DNA of 12,364 bases, from positions 1 through 12,364 of the forward strand of contig JAAWDW010000117.1 in assembly GCA_022793975.1 (NCBI GenBank), read 5' to 3'. This DNA comes from Bacillota bacterium (GTDB taxonomy: Bacteria; Bacillota; Clostridia; Peptostreptococcales; Anaerovoracaceae). Made by a program: the position numbers and the translations under genes. The notes under the pieces were generated by a model that was given only the letters and a program-made list of their open reading frames with translations, did no database searches and was not told where the DNA came from. This document shows positions 1-8,000 of this stretch, piece after piece. Each line of letters opens with the position of its first letter. Position 1 is the first letter of the stretch.

Positions 1-771
1 CTTTCCATAGGTGCAAACACTTTTGCATTTTTCACACGCAATCCCCGTGGAGGCGCAGCAAAAGCAATAGATGAAACAGACGCGCAGGCACTTTTAGAAC
101 TTATGCGTGAGCACAATTTCGGAAAACTTGTAGCACACGCTCCGTATACTGTAAATCCTTGCTCGGAAAATGAAAAAACGCGTGAATTCGCGCATATGGT
201 TTTATCTGAAGATATGAAGCGTATGGAATATCTTCCCGGAAATTATTATAATTTTCATCCCGGCAGTCATGTAGGACAAGGTCCCGAAAAAGGCATAGAA
301 CTAATTTCGGAAATGCTTAACGACATCATCACTCCCGACCAAAGCACAATCGTCCTCTTGGAAACAATGGCAGGCAAAGGCAGTGAAGTCGGCCGTACCT
401 TTGAAGAAATAAAAGCAATTATCGACAATATGAAATATCCTGAAAAAGTCGGTGTATGTATGGACAGCTGCCATGTAAGTGACGGAGGCTATGATATTGC
501 CGGCGACCTTGAAACCGTCCTTGCGGAGTTTGACCGTGTCATCGGCATAGACAAGCTTAAAGCGATGCACTTAAATGACAGTATGAACCCGCTCGGCGCA
601 CGCAAAGACCGCCATGCAAAAATCGGCGAAGGACACCTCGGTGTCCAGGCTTTCGTAAATATCATTAATCATCCTAAACTCAGAGAGCTGCCGTTTATAC
701 TTGAAACGCCGAATGAGCTCCCCGGCTATGCCAAAGAAATAGAGCTGCTGCGAAGTAAATATCAAGAATAG
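1..771 (+). CDS. nfo: Endonuclease IV (AP endonuclease), 5'-truncated by the window edge
   Basis: This is the zinc-dependent apurinic/apyrimidinic endonuclease of base excision repair, which cuts the DNA backbone 5' of abasic sites in the cytoplasm. The reading frame is open from base 1 and codes for 256 residues before TAG; the E. coli enzyme has 285, so roughly the first 20-30 residues lie outside the window. The first visible residues contain the family's substrate-binding signature GANTFAFFTRNPRGG. All nine expected metal ligands can be placed: His in VAHAPYT, His in FHPGSH, Glu in LLETMAG, Asp and His in CMDSCH, His in MHLND, Asp and His in KDRHAKIG, and Glu in ILETPNE. It is therefore probably active. 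It converges on the pilus locus, shares a terminator with it and is unlikely to be related to it functionally. Confidence 0.96.
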   Translation, partial: LSIGANTFAFFTRNPRGGAAKAIDETDAQALLELMREHNFGKLVAHAPYTVNPCSENEKTREFAHMVLSEDMKRMEYLPGNYYNFHPGSHVGQGPEKGIELISEMLNDIITPDQSTIVLLETMAGKGSEVGRTFEEIKAIIDNMKYPEKVGVCMDSCHVSDGGYDIAGDLETVLAEFDRVIGIDKLKAMHLNDSMNPLGARKDRHAKIGEGHLGVQAFVNIINHPKLRELPFILETPNELPGYAKEIELLRSKYQE

Positions 772-786
772 CCGATACAACATACG

Positions 787-830
787 AAAACAGAGCTGCC
801 AATTAAGCAGCTCTGTTATATTTACCTTTT
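787..830. terminator. Bidirectional intrinsic terminator between nfo and the pilus operon
   Basis: A perfect 11-bp inverted repeat (789-799 with 807-817, arms AACAGAGCTGC and GCAGCTCTGTT) encloses a 7-base loop. Read on the minus strand the stem runs straight into TTTT, a fair terminator for the pilus operon, whose last stop codon is 64 bp upstream. Read on the plus strand it is followed by the T-rich stretch ATATTTACCTTTT, 18 bp after the nfo stop. It sits exactly between two convergent genes. Confidence 0.85.
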
Positions 831-880
831 CTAAATCAAATTTTGGTTAATCTGAAAAATCCATAAGTCTTCATAAAATT

Positions 881-1549
881 TTATAGTTCCGCAAGTTCCA
901 GCGCATTCGGCTCTGCGGCAATACATCTTACAGCGGTACGGAACTGACCGCCCAGCGTACATGTAAAAAGCGTCAAATCCCATTCATCAGAAAGCATATA
1001 TTCAGCATTATCCGGATCCACCTGCTCTACTTGGTCCACAGTGTAATTAAACACATTGCCGTCAATATCCGTAAAACACACAAGTGCGCCTTCCTGCACT
1101 CTTTTCACACCTCCGAAATGACGCGTATAATTATGTGCACATATAACAAAGCCTTCTTTATATGCCGTACCAGCATAACGGCAGGGCGCCGTCTTAAGAT
1201 TCGGGTAACTCCATTCGCTAAGCACAGGAAGCTCTTTTCCGAGTGACGAAATACTTATAATCCCTATATACCTGTTTCCGTCAATATCAAGTGACGGCAT
1301 ATCTATATCAGGGTAGAGCATATAATCCGGATAAGTTATCTCCTGTACAAGCGAAGGATCAAGCACTCCTGCTGTTTTAACAAGCTCCGGCATTGCGTCA
1401 AGCACTCTGTCAACACTTCTTCCCGCTCTCTGATCATCCCACAGATTGTAAACTGCAAGCAGAACCGCCGCCGCAATAAGCAAAAGTCCTATCTTCATAA
1501 GAAGACTGCCGCTTTTATCACGAGCTTCCACTTCCGACCTCTTATTCAT
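881..1549 (-). CDS. Sortase, probably the one anchoring the pilus to the cell wall (non-class-C)
   Basis: A 222-residue membrane-anchored cysteine transpeptidase. One hydrophobic segment (about residues 17-35) follows a basic N-terminus, giving the usual extracytoplasmic topology. The sortase core is residues 90-213. The catalytic residues are His139 in VICAHNY, Cys197 in the TLFTC motif and Arg204, the probable catalytic arginine. There is no C-terminal membrane helix, which separates it from the class C sortase upstream; it looks closest to class B/D enzymes, but I cannot fix the class. The ATG at 1549 overlaps the upstream pilin stop as ATGAATAA (8 bp), preceded by GGTGAAGAAG; the longer in-frame extension would start with TTG at 1591 and lacks support. 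Translational coupling to the basal-type pilin suggests it attaches that pilin to peptidoglycan (inference). Confidence 0.9.
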   Translation of the reverse strand: MNKRSEVEARDKSGSLLMKIGLLLIAAAVLLAVYNLWDDQRAGRSVDRVLDAMPELVKTAGVLDPSLVQEITYPDYMLYPDIDMPSLDIDGNRYIGIISISSLGKELPVLSEWSYPNLKTAPCRYAGTAYKEGFVICAHNYTRHFGGVKRVQEGALVCFTDIDGNVFNYTVDQVEQVDPDNAEYMLSDEWDLTLFTCTLGGQFRTAVRCIAAEPNALELAEL

Positions 1550-2630
1550 CTTCTTCACCGTATCTGCGATTCTTGACCAGACCCAGTACAAACAGAAAAG
1601 TTCCCGCTAAAAGCAGCGGCACTATCGGCCACCAAAGTGCACCTGTCTGCGGAAGATTCGCAATCGGCACACCGTTTTCATCTATCTCTACAATTTCTTC
1701 CGGAGGCTCCGGTGGAAATTCCGGCGGAGGCCCCAGAGGAGTCGACGGGTCTTCAATCTCTGTAGTACCGTTCGGATCATAGCTATTTGTCATTACAAAA
1801 GTCGTGCCGCGAAGTGTCACCGTCATATCGTACCCGCTCGGTATATCCACTTCCGTCACTTGCCAAGTATATCCGCTGTCAAGCGTTCCAAAAGAATGTC
1901 TCCAATTATTATCAGCGGAAATCGTCACCGGATCTCCGTACTCTTCGCCGTCGCGCAAAAGCTGTACCGTAATGCTCGAAGGGCGGCTACCCGCACTGTC
2001 TCCGTCATCATCCCAAGTCTTGAGAACGCTTCTTGTCACTTTGTCCTCGCTCGGATCTCCGCCTCCTGTACTTGATGAAGAAAACTTAGGATTTACAGTT
2101 ACATTATATGTCCAGCCTCCGTCTGCCGCATTTCCTCTCGGCAGTGTTATCAAAAACGGGGTAATCGTGTGACGCGATCTTCCGCTGGTATGATCTCCGG
2201 CTGTCACAAGATAAATGCCCGTATCAAGTCCCGAAAAGACTTCTCTGCTCCCACTTTTTACTCCTGTAATCGGTGTAAGCAGTTTATCTCCTTCACTTGC
2301 CTGATCTTCTGCCACATATACTGCAAGCGTACTCGCAGCAAGTGACCAATCTTCCTGAGTTTTCTGAAATGTAGATATAGGATTTTCATTTTTGGAAAGA
2401 ATCGAGCTTATCTCGCTGGTCCATGTTATCCTACCTCCTGTCGACACATCTGCCACCTTATAAACAGTATAATCTACTCTGCTGCAGCAGAGATTGTCTA
2501 TCGTAAGGCTCACTTCCCGGCTCGTGTCAATAGGCGTCTCCGCAAGCGCGGATACCGGAAACATTGAAAATATCAAAAGCAAACAAACAAGAAAAATGCT
2601 GCATTTTTTCATTCGTCGCAAAATTTTCAT
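1542..2630 (-). CDS. Minor pilin with Cna-B domain and LPQTG signal, probable basal (anchor) pilin
   Basis: A 362-residue exported, sortase-anchored pilin. The signal peptide covers residues 1-30 with probable cleavage after SALA. An N-terminal pilin domain (about 35-182) is followed by a Ser/Gly linker and a Cna-B fold (about 200-283). The likely isopeptide residues there are Lys204 (KTWDD), Glu260 (QVTEVD) and Asn282 (VMTNSY). Next comes a proline-rich tail (297-310, PLGPPPEFPPEPP), then the sorting signal LPQTG at 326-330, a hydrophobic segment and a basic end. Proline-rich C-terminal tails are known in basal pilins such as GBS52 and RrgC, so I infer a basal role. The start is the ATG at 2630, 7 bases after AGGAGG; the in-frame extension to 2672 runs into the preceding gene. 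The 8-bp overlap with the downstream sortase supports a pilin-anchoring pair. Confidence 0.92.
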   Translation of the reverse strand: MKILRRMKKCSIFLVCLLLIFSMFPVSALAETPIDTSREVSLTIDNLCCSRVDYTVYKVADVSTGGRITWTSEISSILSKNENPISTFQKTQEDWSLAASTLAVYVAEDQASEGDKLLTPITGVKSGSREVFSGLDTGIYLVTAGDHTSGRSRHTITPFLITLPRGNAADGGWTYNVTVNPKFSSSSTGGGDPSEDKVTRSVLKTWDDDGDSAGSRPSSITVQLLRDGEEYGDPVTISADNNWRHSFGTLDSGYTWQVTEVDIPSGYDMTVTLRGTTFVMTNSYDPNGTTEIEDPSTPLGPPPEFPPEPPEEIVEIDENGVPIANLPQTGALWWPIVPLLLAGTFLFVLGLVKNRRYGEEDE

Positions 2631-2643
2631 AAGGCTTCCTCCT

Positions 2644-3462
2644 TTATCTTCTCTTCTTTTTAGGACTCGCAAGCATTACCGCCAGTGCAATTATGAGCAT
2701 CGGTACCGCCAGCACAACCGCTACAATAATGTATTCAACAAGCACCGCATCCGCAGCAATACGCGTCGAACTCACTTCATTTTCGACACGATGACCGCGT
2801 ACAAACATTCTGTGGCTGTTGATTCCGTAAGGTGTGCAAGTCAGCAGTGTGCAGTAATCCTCGCCCTCTGTTATTTCAAGATCATCCACTTCTTCCGGTA
2901 AAACTATACGAATCTGATCCACCTCGTATGTAAGGGTTTCATCAAGAATATATAAAACAAAAGTATCCCCGACTTCCATTTTGTCGAGGTCCGTAAAAAG
3001 ACGCGCGCTCGGCAGTCCCCTGTGTCCCGAAAGTACGCAATGCGTTGTCTCTCCGCCGACAGGCAGCGAACTTCCTTCCAAATGACCTATACTATGCTGC
3101 AGTATAGCATCCTCCGTTCCATGATAAATCGGAAGCGATACATCTATTTTAGGCACGCTTACGTAACCCATCACACCCGCATCATTTATTTTAAGAGCTT
3201 TTTCATATCTCTCATGCTCACGCTCTGTAAAAATCATAAAACGATTGCTTTTCCCGACAAGCGTTTCGTTGTAGGAATGCGCTTCGGACAATAAGCTATT
3301 ATAGGTCTCGTCGTCCAAACTCGCTACTTCTCCGACATAGCTTGATACGACCCTCGACTGGCGAAACGAATTCCACCAGTTGCTGATGGTAGGATACAGC
3401 AGCAGGGACAGCCCGACAACCAATGCCAAAACCATAATGATTGTAGATTTTTTATTTTTCAT
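2644..3462 (-). CDS. srtC: Class C (pilin-polymerising) sortase
   Basis: A 272-residue transpeptidase that cuts LPXTG pilins and joins them through a lysine of the next subunit, building the covalent fibre outside the membrane. It has an N-terminal membrane helix (about 7-23), a sortase core (about 96-225) and a C-terminal membrane helix (about 241-264) with a basic tail, the two-helix layout typical of class C. Catalytic residues are His147 (LSGHRGLP), Cys209 (TLLTCTPYG) and Arg218 (NSHRMFVRGHR). The region before the core, where class C enzymes usually carry a DP(F/W) lid motif, has no such dipeptide. The start is the ATG at 3462, 8 bases after AAGGAG; the longer open frame to 3501 would run through a hairpin and is rejected. 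Its TAA is embedded in the ribosome binding site of the minor pilin. Confidence 0.95.
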   Translation of the reverse strand: MKNKKSTIIMVLALVVGLSLLLYPTISNWWNSFRQSRVVSSYVGEVASLDDETYNSLLSEAHSYNETLVGKSNRFMIFTEREHERYEKALKINDAGVMGYVSVPKIDVSLPIYHGTEDAILQHSIGHLEGSSLPVGGETTHCVLSGHRGLPSARLFTDLDKMEVGDTFVLYILDETLTYEVDQIRIVLPEEVDDLEITEGEDYCTLLTCTPYGINSHRMFVRGHRVENEVSSTRIAADAVLVEYIIVAVVLAVPMLIIALAVMLASPKKKRR

Positions 3463-3488
3463 ATCGGACACTCCTTGCGGCTGCATAA

Positions 3489-3513
3489 CCCCGGAGAGCA
3501 AATCTCTCCGGGG
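3489..3513 (-). promoter_or_regulatory. Strong intercistronic RNA hairpin between major pilin and sortase genes
   Basis: A perfect 10-bp GC-rich inverted repeat, CCCCGGAGAG and CTCTCCGGGG, with a 5-base loop. It lies 20 bp after the major pilin stop and 27 bp before the sortase ATG. In the transcribed (minus) sense it is followed by TTATGCAG rather than a U tract, so it is unlikely to be an efficient terminator. It more likely acts as a 3' stabiliser of the pilin message, a processing site or a leaky attenuator that keeps sortase below pilin (inference). Confidence 0.75.
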
Positions 3514-3533
3514 ATCAAATGCAGGAGCATTTA

Positions 3534-5039
3534 TTATTTAGCCATACGTCTTCTTGTTATAAGGAGAACCGACGCTCCGATAACAAGCACTCCGCCTGCG
3601 ATATAGAAAATAGTTGTACCGATACCACCTGTTTCAGGAAGAAGGTTACCGCTGTAGTTAGCTACTTCTTCAGTATCTACAAGTCTTGTCTGAACATCCG
3701 CAAGTCCGTTTGCAATAGCTTCAGCCTCGGTATCTGTAACGCCTTCAAGAACTACCGATACAGTACCGTTAAGTTTATTATAGCCTTCAGGTGCTGTTAT
3801 TTCTTCAAGTTCATAAGCACCGGCAGCAAGACCTGCAAAGCTTGCAGCTCCGTCTACATCTGTCGTTACTGTTGTTGCCTCACTGACAGAAGCTACCCAA
3901 GAAACAGCTCCGTCTGCATTTACTGCATAATACTGACCGTCTTTATTCTTAAGTGCAAATACCGCACCGGCAAGTTTATTGCTTCCGCCGTCTGTCTTAT
4001 CGATTACAAGATTGAAAGTATGCACATATTCTTTATCTGTAACAGTTTCAGTCTTTGTCTTGTTAGTGTAAGTGAGCGATGCGTTATTCCATTCAATATT
4101 TGCAGCCGCATTTGCATTAACAGTTGCTGAATACGTGATAACTACCTGCGCACCTACGTTATCTTTGTTGGCAGTAAGCGCTTTCATATCAAAATTGAGT
4201 TCGAAACCGTTTCCTTCAACTTTCTGGGTATAGCCGGCGCTTCCTGTAATATCAATAGTTTCACTATCTGCACCAACACCTACAAGGCTTACCTTAATTG
4301 TATCCGCTTTGAGAGTGAGTCCGTCATCAAGCGTATCTTTTATCACATAAGTATATTTTGTATAGTCTTTTGTATCAGGCACTTTACTTGTAATTGTATA
4401 CGCAACATCTTCGCCTACGTTTGCCGTCTTCTTATCGATTGTCTTATCAAACGGCATATCGTTCTGTCCCTTATCTGTAATCGAAACATTTGCTGCATTT
4501 ACATTAACGAGCGCGCCCATTCCCGTATTTACATAGTAATATCCGTAATCAACAGTTGCTTCAGGATGATTTCCTTCGCCCTTTGCAAATGCTGTGCTTC
4601 CGGCTGCGTCAATAGCTGCTTTGTTTGCATCATAATATGCAGTTGCTGCCGCAACAAATTCAGTTGCATTGAGATATACTACATTTTCATCCGGTTCCTG
4701 ACCCGGTGCAAGTACATTTGCTGTAAGCGTATATACTCCATTTGCATTGCTTGCGAAAGTGATACCGTTAACCTTTGACTGATATCTTCCGCTTCCAACT
4801 TCCATTGCAACGAGATCAAACCATGGAGAATCCTGGCTTATCGTGTATGATGTTGCACCATTTTCCTGGACGATATCAAAAATCTTATATGCACTATAAG
4901 TTGCTGTATCGCCCTCCTTCATTTCCACGTTTGTGATCGTGATCTTGCCCTGCTCAGGTGCTGCGAATGCAGGCACTGCAAGTGACAAAATCATCATCAC
5001 TGCAAGTATTAAACTTGCTGCCTTCTTTAAGTTTTTCAT
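3534..5039 (-). CDS. Major (backbone) pilin, SpaA/isopeptide-forming type, LPETG-anchored
   Basis: A 501-residue structural pilin forming the fibre shaft. The signal peptide covers residues 1-26 (cleavage after AFA). Domain 1 (about 30-190) ends in NVSITDK, where Lys190 is the best candidate for the inter-subunit linkage, although the WxxxVxVYPK pilin motif is not canonical. Domain 2 (about 203-335) matches the fimbrial isopeptide-forming D2 type, with KDTLDDGLTL. Domain 3 (about 342-462) is a SpaA/prealbumin-like fold with an E-box (YELEEITAPEGY, Glu413) and probable isopeptide partners Lys348 and Asn461. The sorting signal LPETG at 467-471 is followed by a hydrophobic stretch and RRRMAK. 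The start has AAGGAG with AT-rich spacing. It sits between the tip pilin and the class C sortase, as in many Gram-positive pilus loci. Confidence 0.96.
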   Translation of the reverse strand: MKNLKKAASLILAVMMILSLAVPAFAAPEQGKITITNVEMKEGDTATYSAYKIFDIVQENGATSYTISQDSPWFDLVAMEVGSGRYQSKVNGITFASNANGVYTLTANVLAPGQEPDENVVYLNATEFVAAATAYYDANKAAIDAAGSTAFAKGEGNHPEATVDYGYYYVNTGMGALVNVNAANVSITDKGQNDMPFDKTIDKKTANVGEDVAYTITSKVPDTKDYTKYTYVIKDTLDDGLTLKADTIKVSLVGVGADSETIDITGSAGYTQKVEGNGFELNFDMKALTANKDNVGAQVVITYSATVNANAAANIEWNNASLTYTNKTKTETVTDKEYVHTFNLVIDKTDGGSNKLAGAVFALKNKDGQYYAVNADGAVSWVASVSEATTVTTDVDGAASFAGLAAGAYELEEITAPEGYNKLNGTVSVVLEGVTDTEAEAIANGLADVQTRLVDTEEVANYSGNLLPETGGIGTTIFYIAGGVLVIGASVLLITRRRMAK

Positions 5040-5091
5040 TTTTTTGCTCCTTTCATATTCGCAAAGTAGTAAAGGGTTTTTTTTCAGTCGG

Positions 5092-8000
5092 TTATGCCCT
5101 TTCCTTCTGCAATAACTTCTTTCTATACATAAACGATGTCGCTATGCCGATGACAAGCAATCCACCGAATGTATACATCATTGTGCCGCTTCCTCCCGTA
5201 TTCGGAAGTTCATATGCGGCGTGGTTTGTATAGACCACTTTGTCGAGAATATTTGCGCTTATCTGACCGCAAAATACTGTACCTTCTGCATTATCCGCGC
5301 TGTCCCCGTTTCCGGCACTTGCAAGTGCCGGATCTTGATTGAGCACTTCCTCACTTACTGAGTGCGTTGCATGATATCCAACATAAGGAAGTTCTTCAAC
5401 TCTGTAATAAACCTGTTTTGCGTCCTCACCTTCACCGATTTGCGCCGGCATATTATAGATTACCATTGCCCCGCCGTTTTTCAGTTTAAATGTGTCTCCG
5501 CTGTGAATAATATCTTCTTCATCGCCCTTTATAATCGAGCCGCTTTCATCTCTTGTAAGAATCTCTCCTCCGTAATTGTCCGGAAGTGCTGTTTCCGTGC
5601 CGTCTGCCTCTATGGTAAATAAATCAAGTTTAAATTCGAATTCCGCATCCGGATCTACAATACCGTCTACAAACTTCTCAATCCACAAAGCGCCGTTGCT
5701 CTCATTGTTGAGGTCCTCAAGCTGCTTTTCGAGGTTTACGCCTACTACCGTCGGCAGGGTGAAATTCATCCAGCAAGTTGATCCCGAAGCTCCTCGCTCG
5801 GTATAAAAGAATGTCAAAGTATATGTCTTTGTCTCTTCTTCTCCAAGCATCTCAAGTTCATTCTTATCAATATAATCCCAAAGGTTTACATACTCTCCCG
5901 TTGACGGATGTATTCCTCCGATATCACATACGAGTCTACCGTTTAGGAATATCCACATATCGTCATCACCGAAGAAATAATATTCAAGCGGGCCTGCATA
6001 GTCCTTTGTAATTTCAAACTGTACCGCAAACTGCATACCAAAATATGCATTATGGTCTCTGTCATCATCACTTGTAGGAAATTGTCCGGACGTTGCTCCC
6101 TCATATCTTCTGTTTGCTACATTTGTCACATCACCAAATTTCATATCGTGTCCATCGGTTCCGTAGCTCGGTGCATTATCCATAGGCCAGAAATTATTTG
6201 ACCATACATACTTCGGCACATATCCAGGCTTTTGCTTATCGGCCGCCGACGCCCATTTTTCTTTCAGTTTTTTAAAGGTATCAAGCTGAGTTATCGATCC
6301 TGTCTTTCCATTAACGGCAGAAAGCGTATAGCTGTCTCCCACACGATTAAACTCCAAGGAATACTCGTTATCCATATAACTTGTTTTACCGGTTACGTCT
6401 CCTGCCTCATTAAAGAGCTTCGGCGCTGTAACTCCGCTGCTGTAATTTATTGTACTATCTTCAACGTTCATACTCGAAGCGATTCCGAAAGTACAGCTTT
6501 GATAACTGTTTCCTGCCGTCTTGCCGTTTGCTATATTCAGAGCGTTTCCATTCCAGCGCTGGCTTTCCATTCCCGAACCTGATACACCATTACTGTTTCC
6601 AAATCCGAGTTTTGCTCCACTTCCCGTATAATTTGCCGCGCTGTTAATGCCTTTTTGATTTGTTTGTGAAAACCACACTTTTGTATTTGTCTGTGCCGAT
6701 GTGTTTTTCCTGTTACTGCTGCTTTTTGCATCATCGGAAGTTTCATAAACATATCCGTCGCTGATATCATAATCATAGAAGTTTACCGGATTTCCGTACT
6801 GTACTTCATTTGTTCTGTAAACAAGACGGATTACGCTGTTTTCATCTATAAATACATACCTGTCATTGATTGCCGACTCTTTGCGGTTTGTAAACTTAAG
6901 GTCTTTGTCAAAGTTCTTTATTGCCCAGTTTCTTACCTGTACTCCGTTGACCGTTTTCATTTCTTCCGGCCAATTCGGATCGCCGCCTTCTTCAAGTATC
7001 CATACCTGATCAAGTTCATAGGCTCCGTCAAGAGTATCTTTCGTTACTATATTAAAGTATTTTAGATTCGGCGCTTTCAGGTAAGTAAATTCCTTAGCTT
7101 TGTAGATTTCCGTCATTGTTGTCTCTGTCGCTACTTTGCCGTCATTGCCGACATAAATGTTTTTGACTTTAAGCGCCGTATTGCCGTTTTTCGGCAAATT
7201 GCCTCCCGCTGCCGTGCCGCCTCCTGCCGGTGTGCCGTTGTCAGTGTCAATAATCTCAAACGCCGTATATCCGCTAAGCTCTCCCTGCCCTGAACGTATT
7301 CTCTGCAGCGGTGCGTAATACTGCACCGTAAACTTTGGATTTGCTGTTTCTATTATACCGACTCTCACCTTGTTGCTTCTGAGTTTGAGCGTTACTGCAC
7401 TTTCTTCATTTATTATACCTTCCTGAGGGACTCCTTCCTCACCGCTTGCAAGTATCATAAGTCCTGTTTCGGTAGATACTTCCGTTGCCTCTGCGCTCTC
7501 GGACTCAAGTTCAAGCGTCATTGTTCCGGAGATATCTGCAGACTGCGAATACTCGATAAGTGCCTCGGTCGGAGCTATGTCTGCCGTCACTTCACAATCG
7601 GCAAGTCCGAGTTCATACCCTCCGTATGTGAGCATATATTCAAAGATTTCAACATCCATAATGTTTCCGTCTTCTGCGATTTGCTCGGCGTATGCTTCGT
7701 ATTCATCATAATCTTCGGACTCAGAGGCCGTGAATGCAAACTCTGCATTTTCCGGTATCTCTACTCCTCCGGGTACGATTGCTTCTCCCTCGATATGAAA
7801 GTTTACTATCAGCTTATCTGTTTCATAAACATAGTCTTCATCTATGCTCATATGACTGTGCTTTGCTTCGCATATTTCAGTATGGCTGTGCTGAATTTTG
7901 CCGCAAACAGTTTCTCCCGCTTCATTGTAGCATCCTGCTGTATGCGTATGCTCTTCAAGTCCGCAGAAATATTCAGGCTGCTTGTTGAGCCAGCAAAGAT

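Noticed and set aside
1550..1591. Longer N-terminus for the last sortase starting at TTG 1591
   Set aside because: It would extend the overlap with the pilin to 50 bp and put a non-hydrophobic, unsupported segment before a normal start; ATG 1549 gives the usual short coupled overlap.
3463..3501. Longer N-terminus for the class C sortase starting at 3501
   Set aside because: It would begin inside the hairpin and skip the good AAGGAG site that serves ATG 3462.
3519..4130. 203-codon open frame on the plus strand opposite the major pilin
   Set aside because: Its composition (Cys, Ser, Ile, Tyr-rich) mirrors the pilin codons and it lacks a ribosome binding site.
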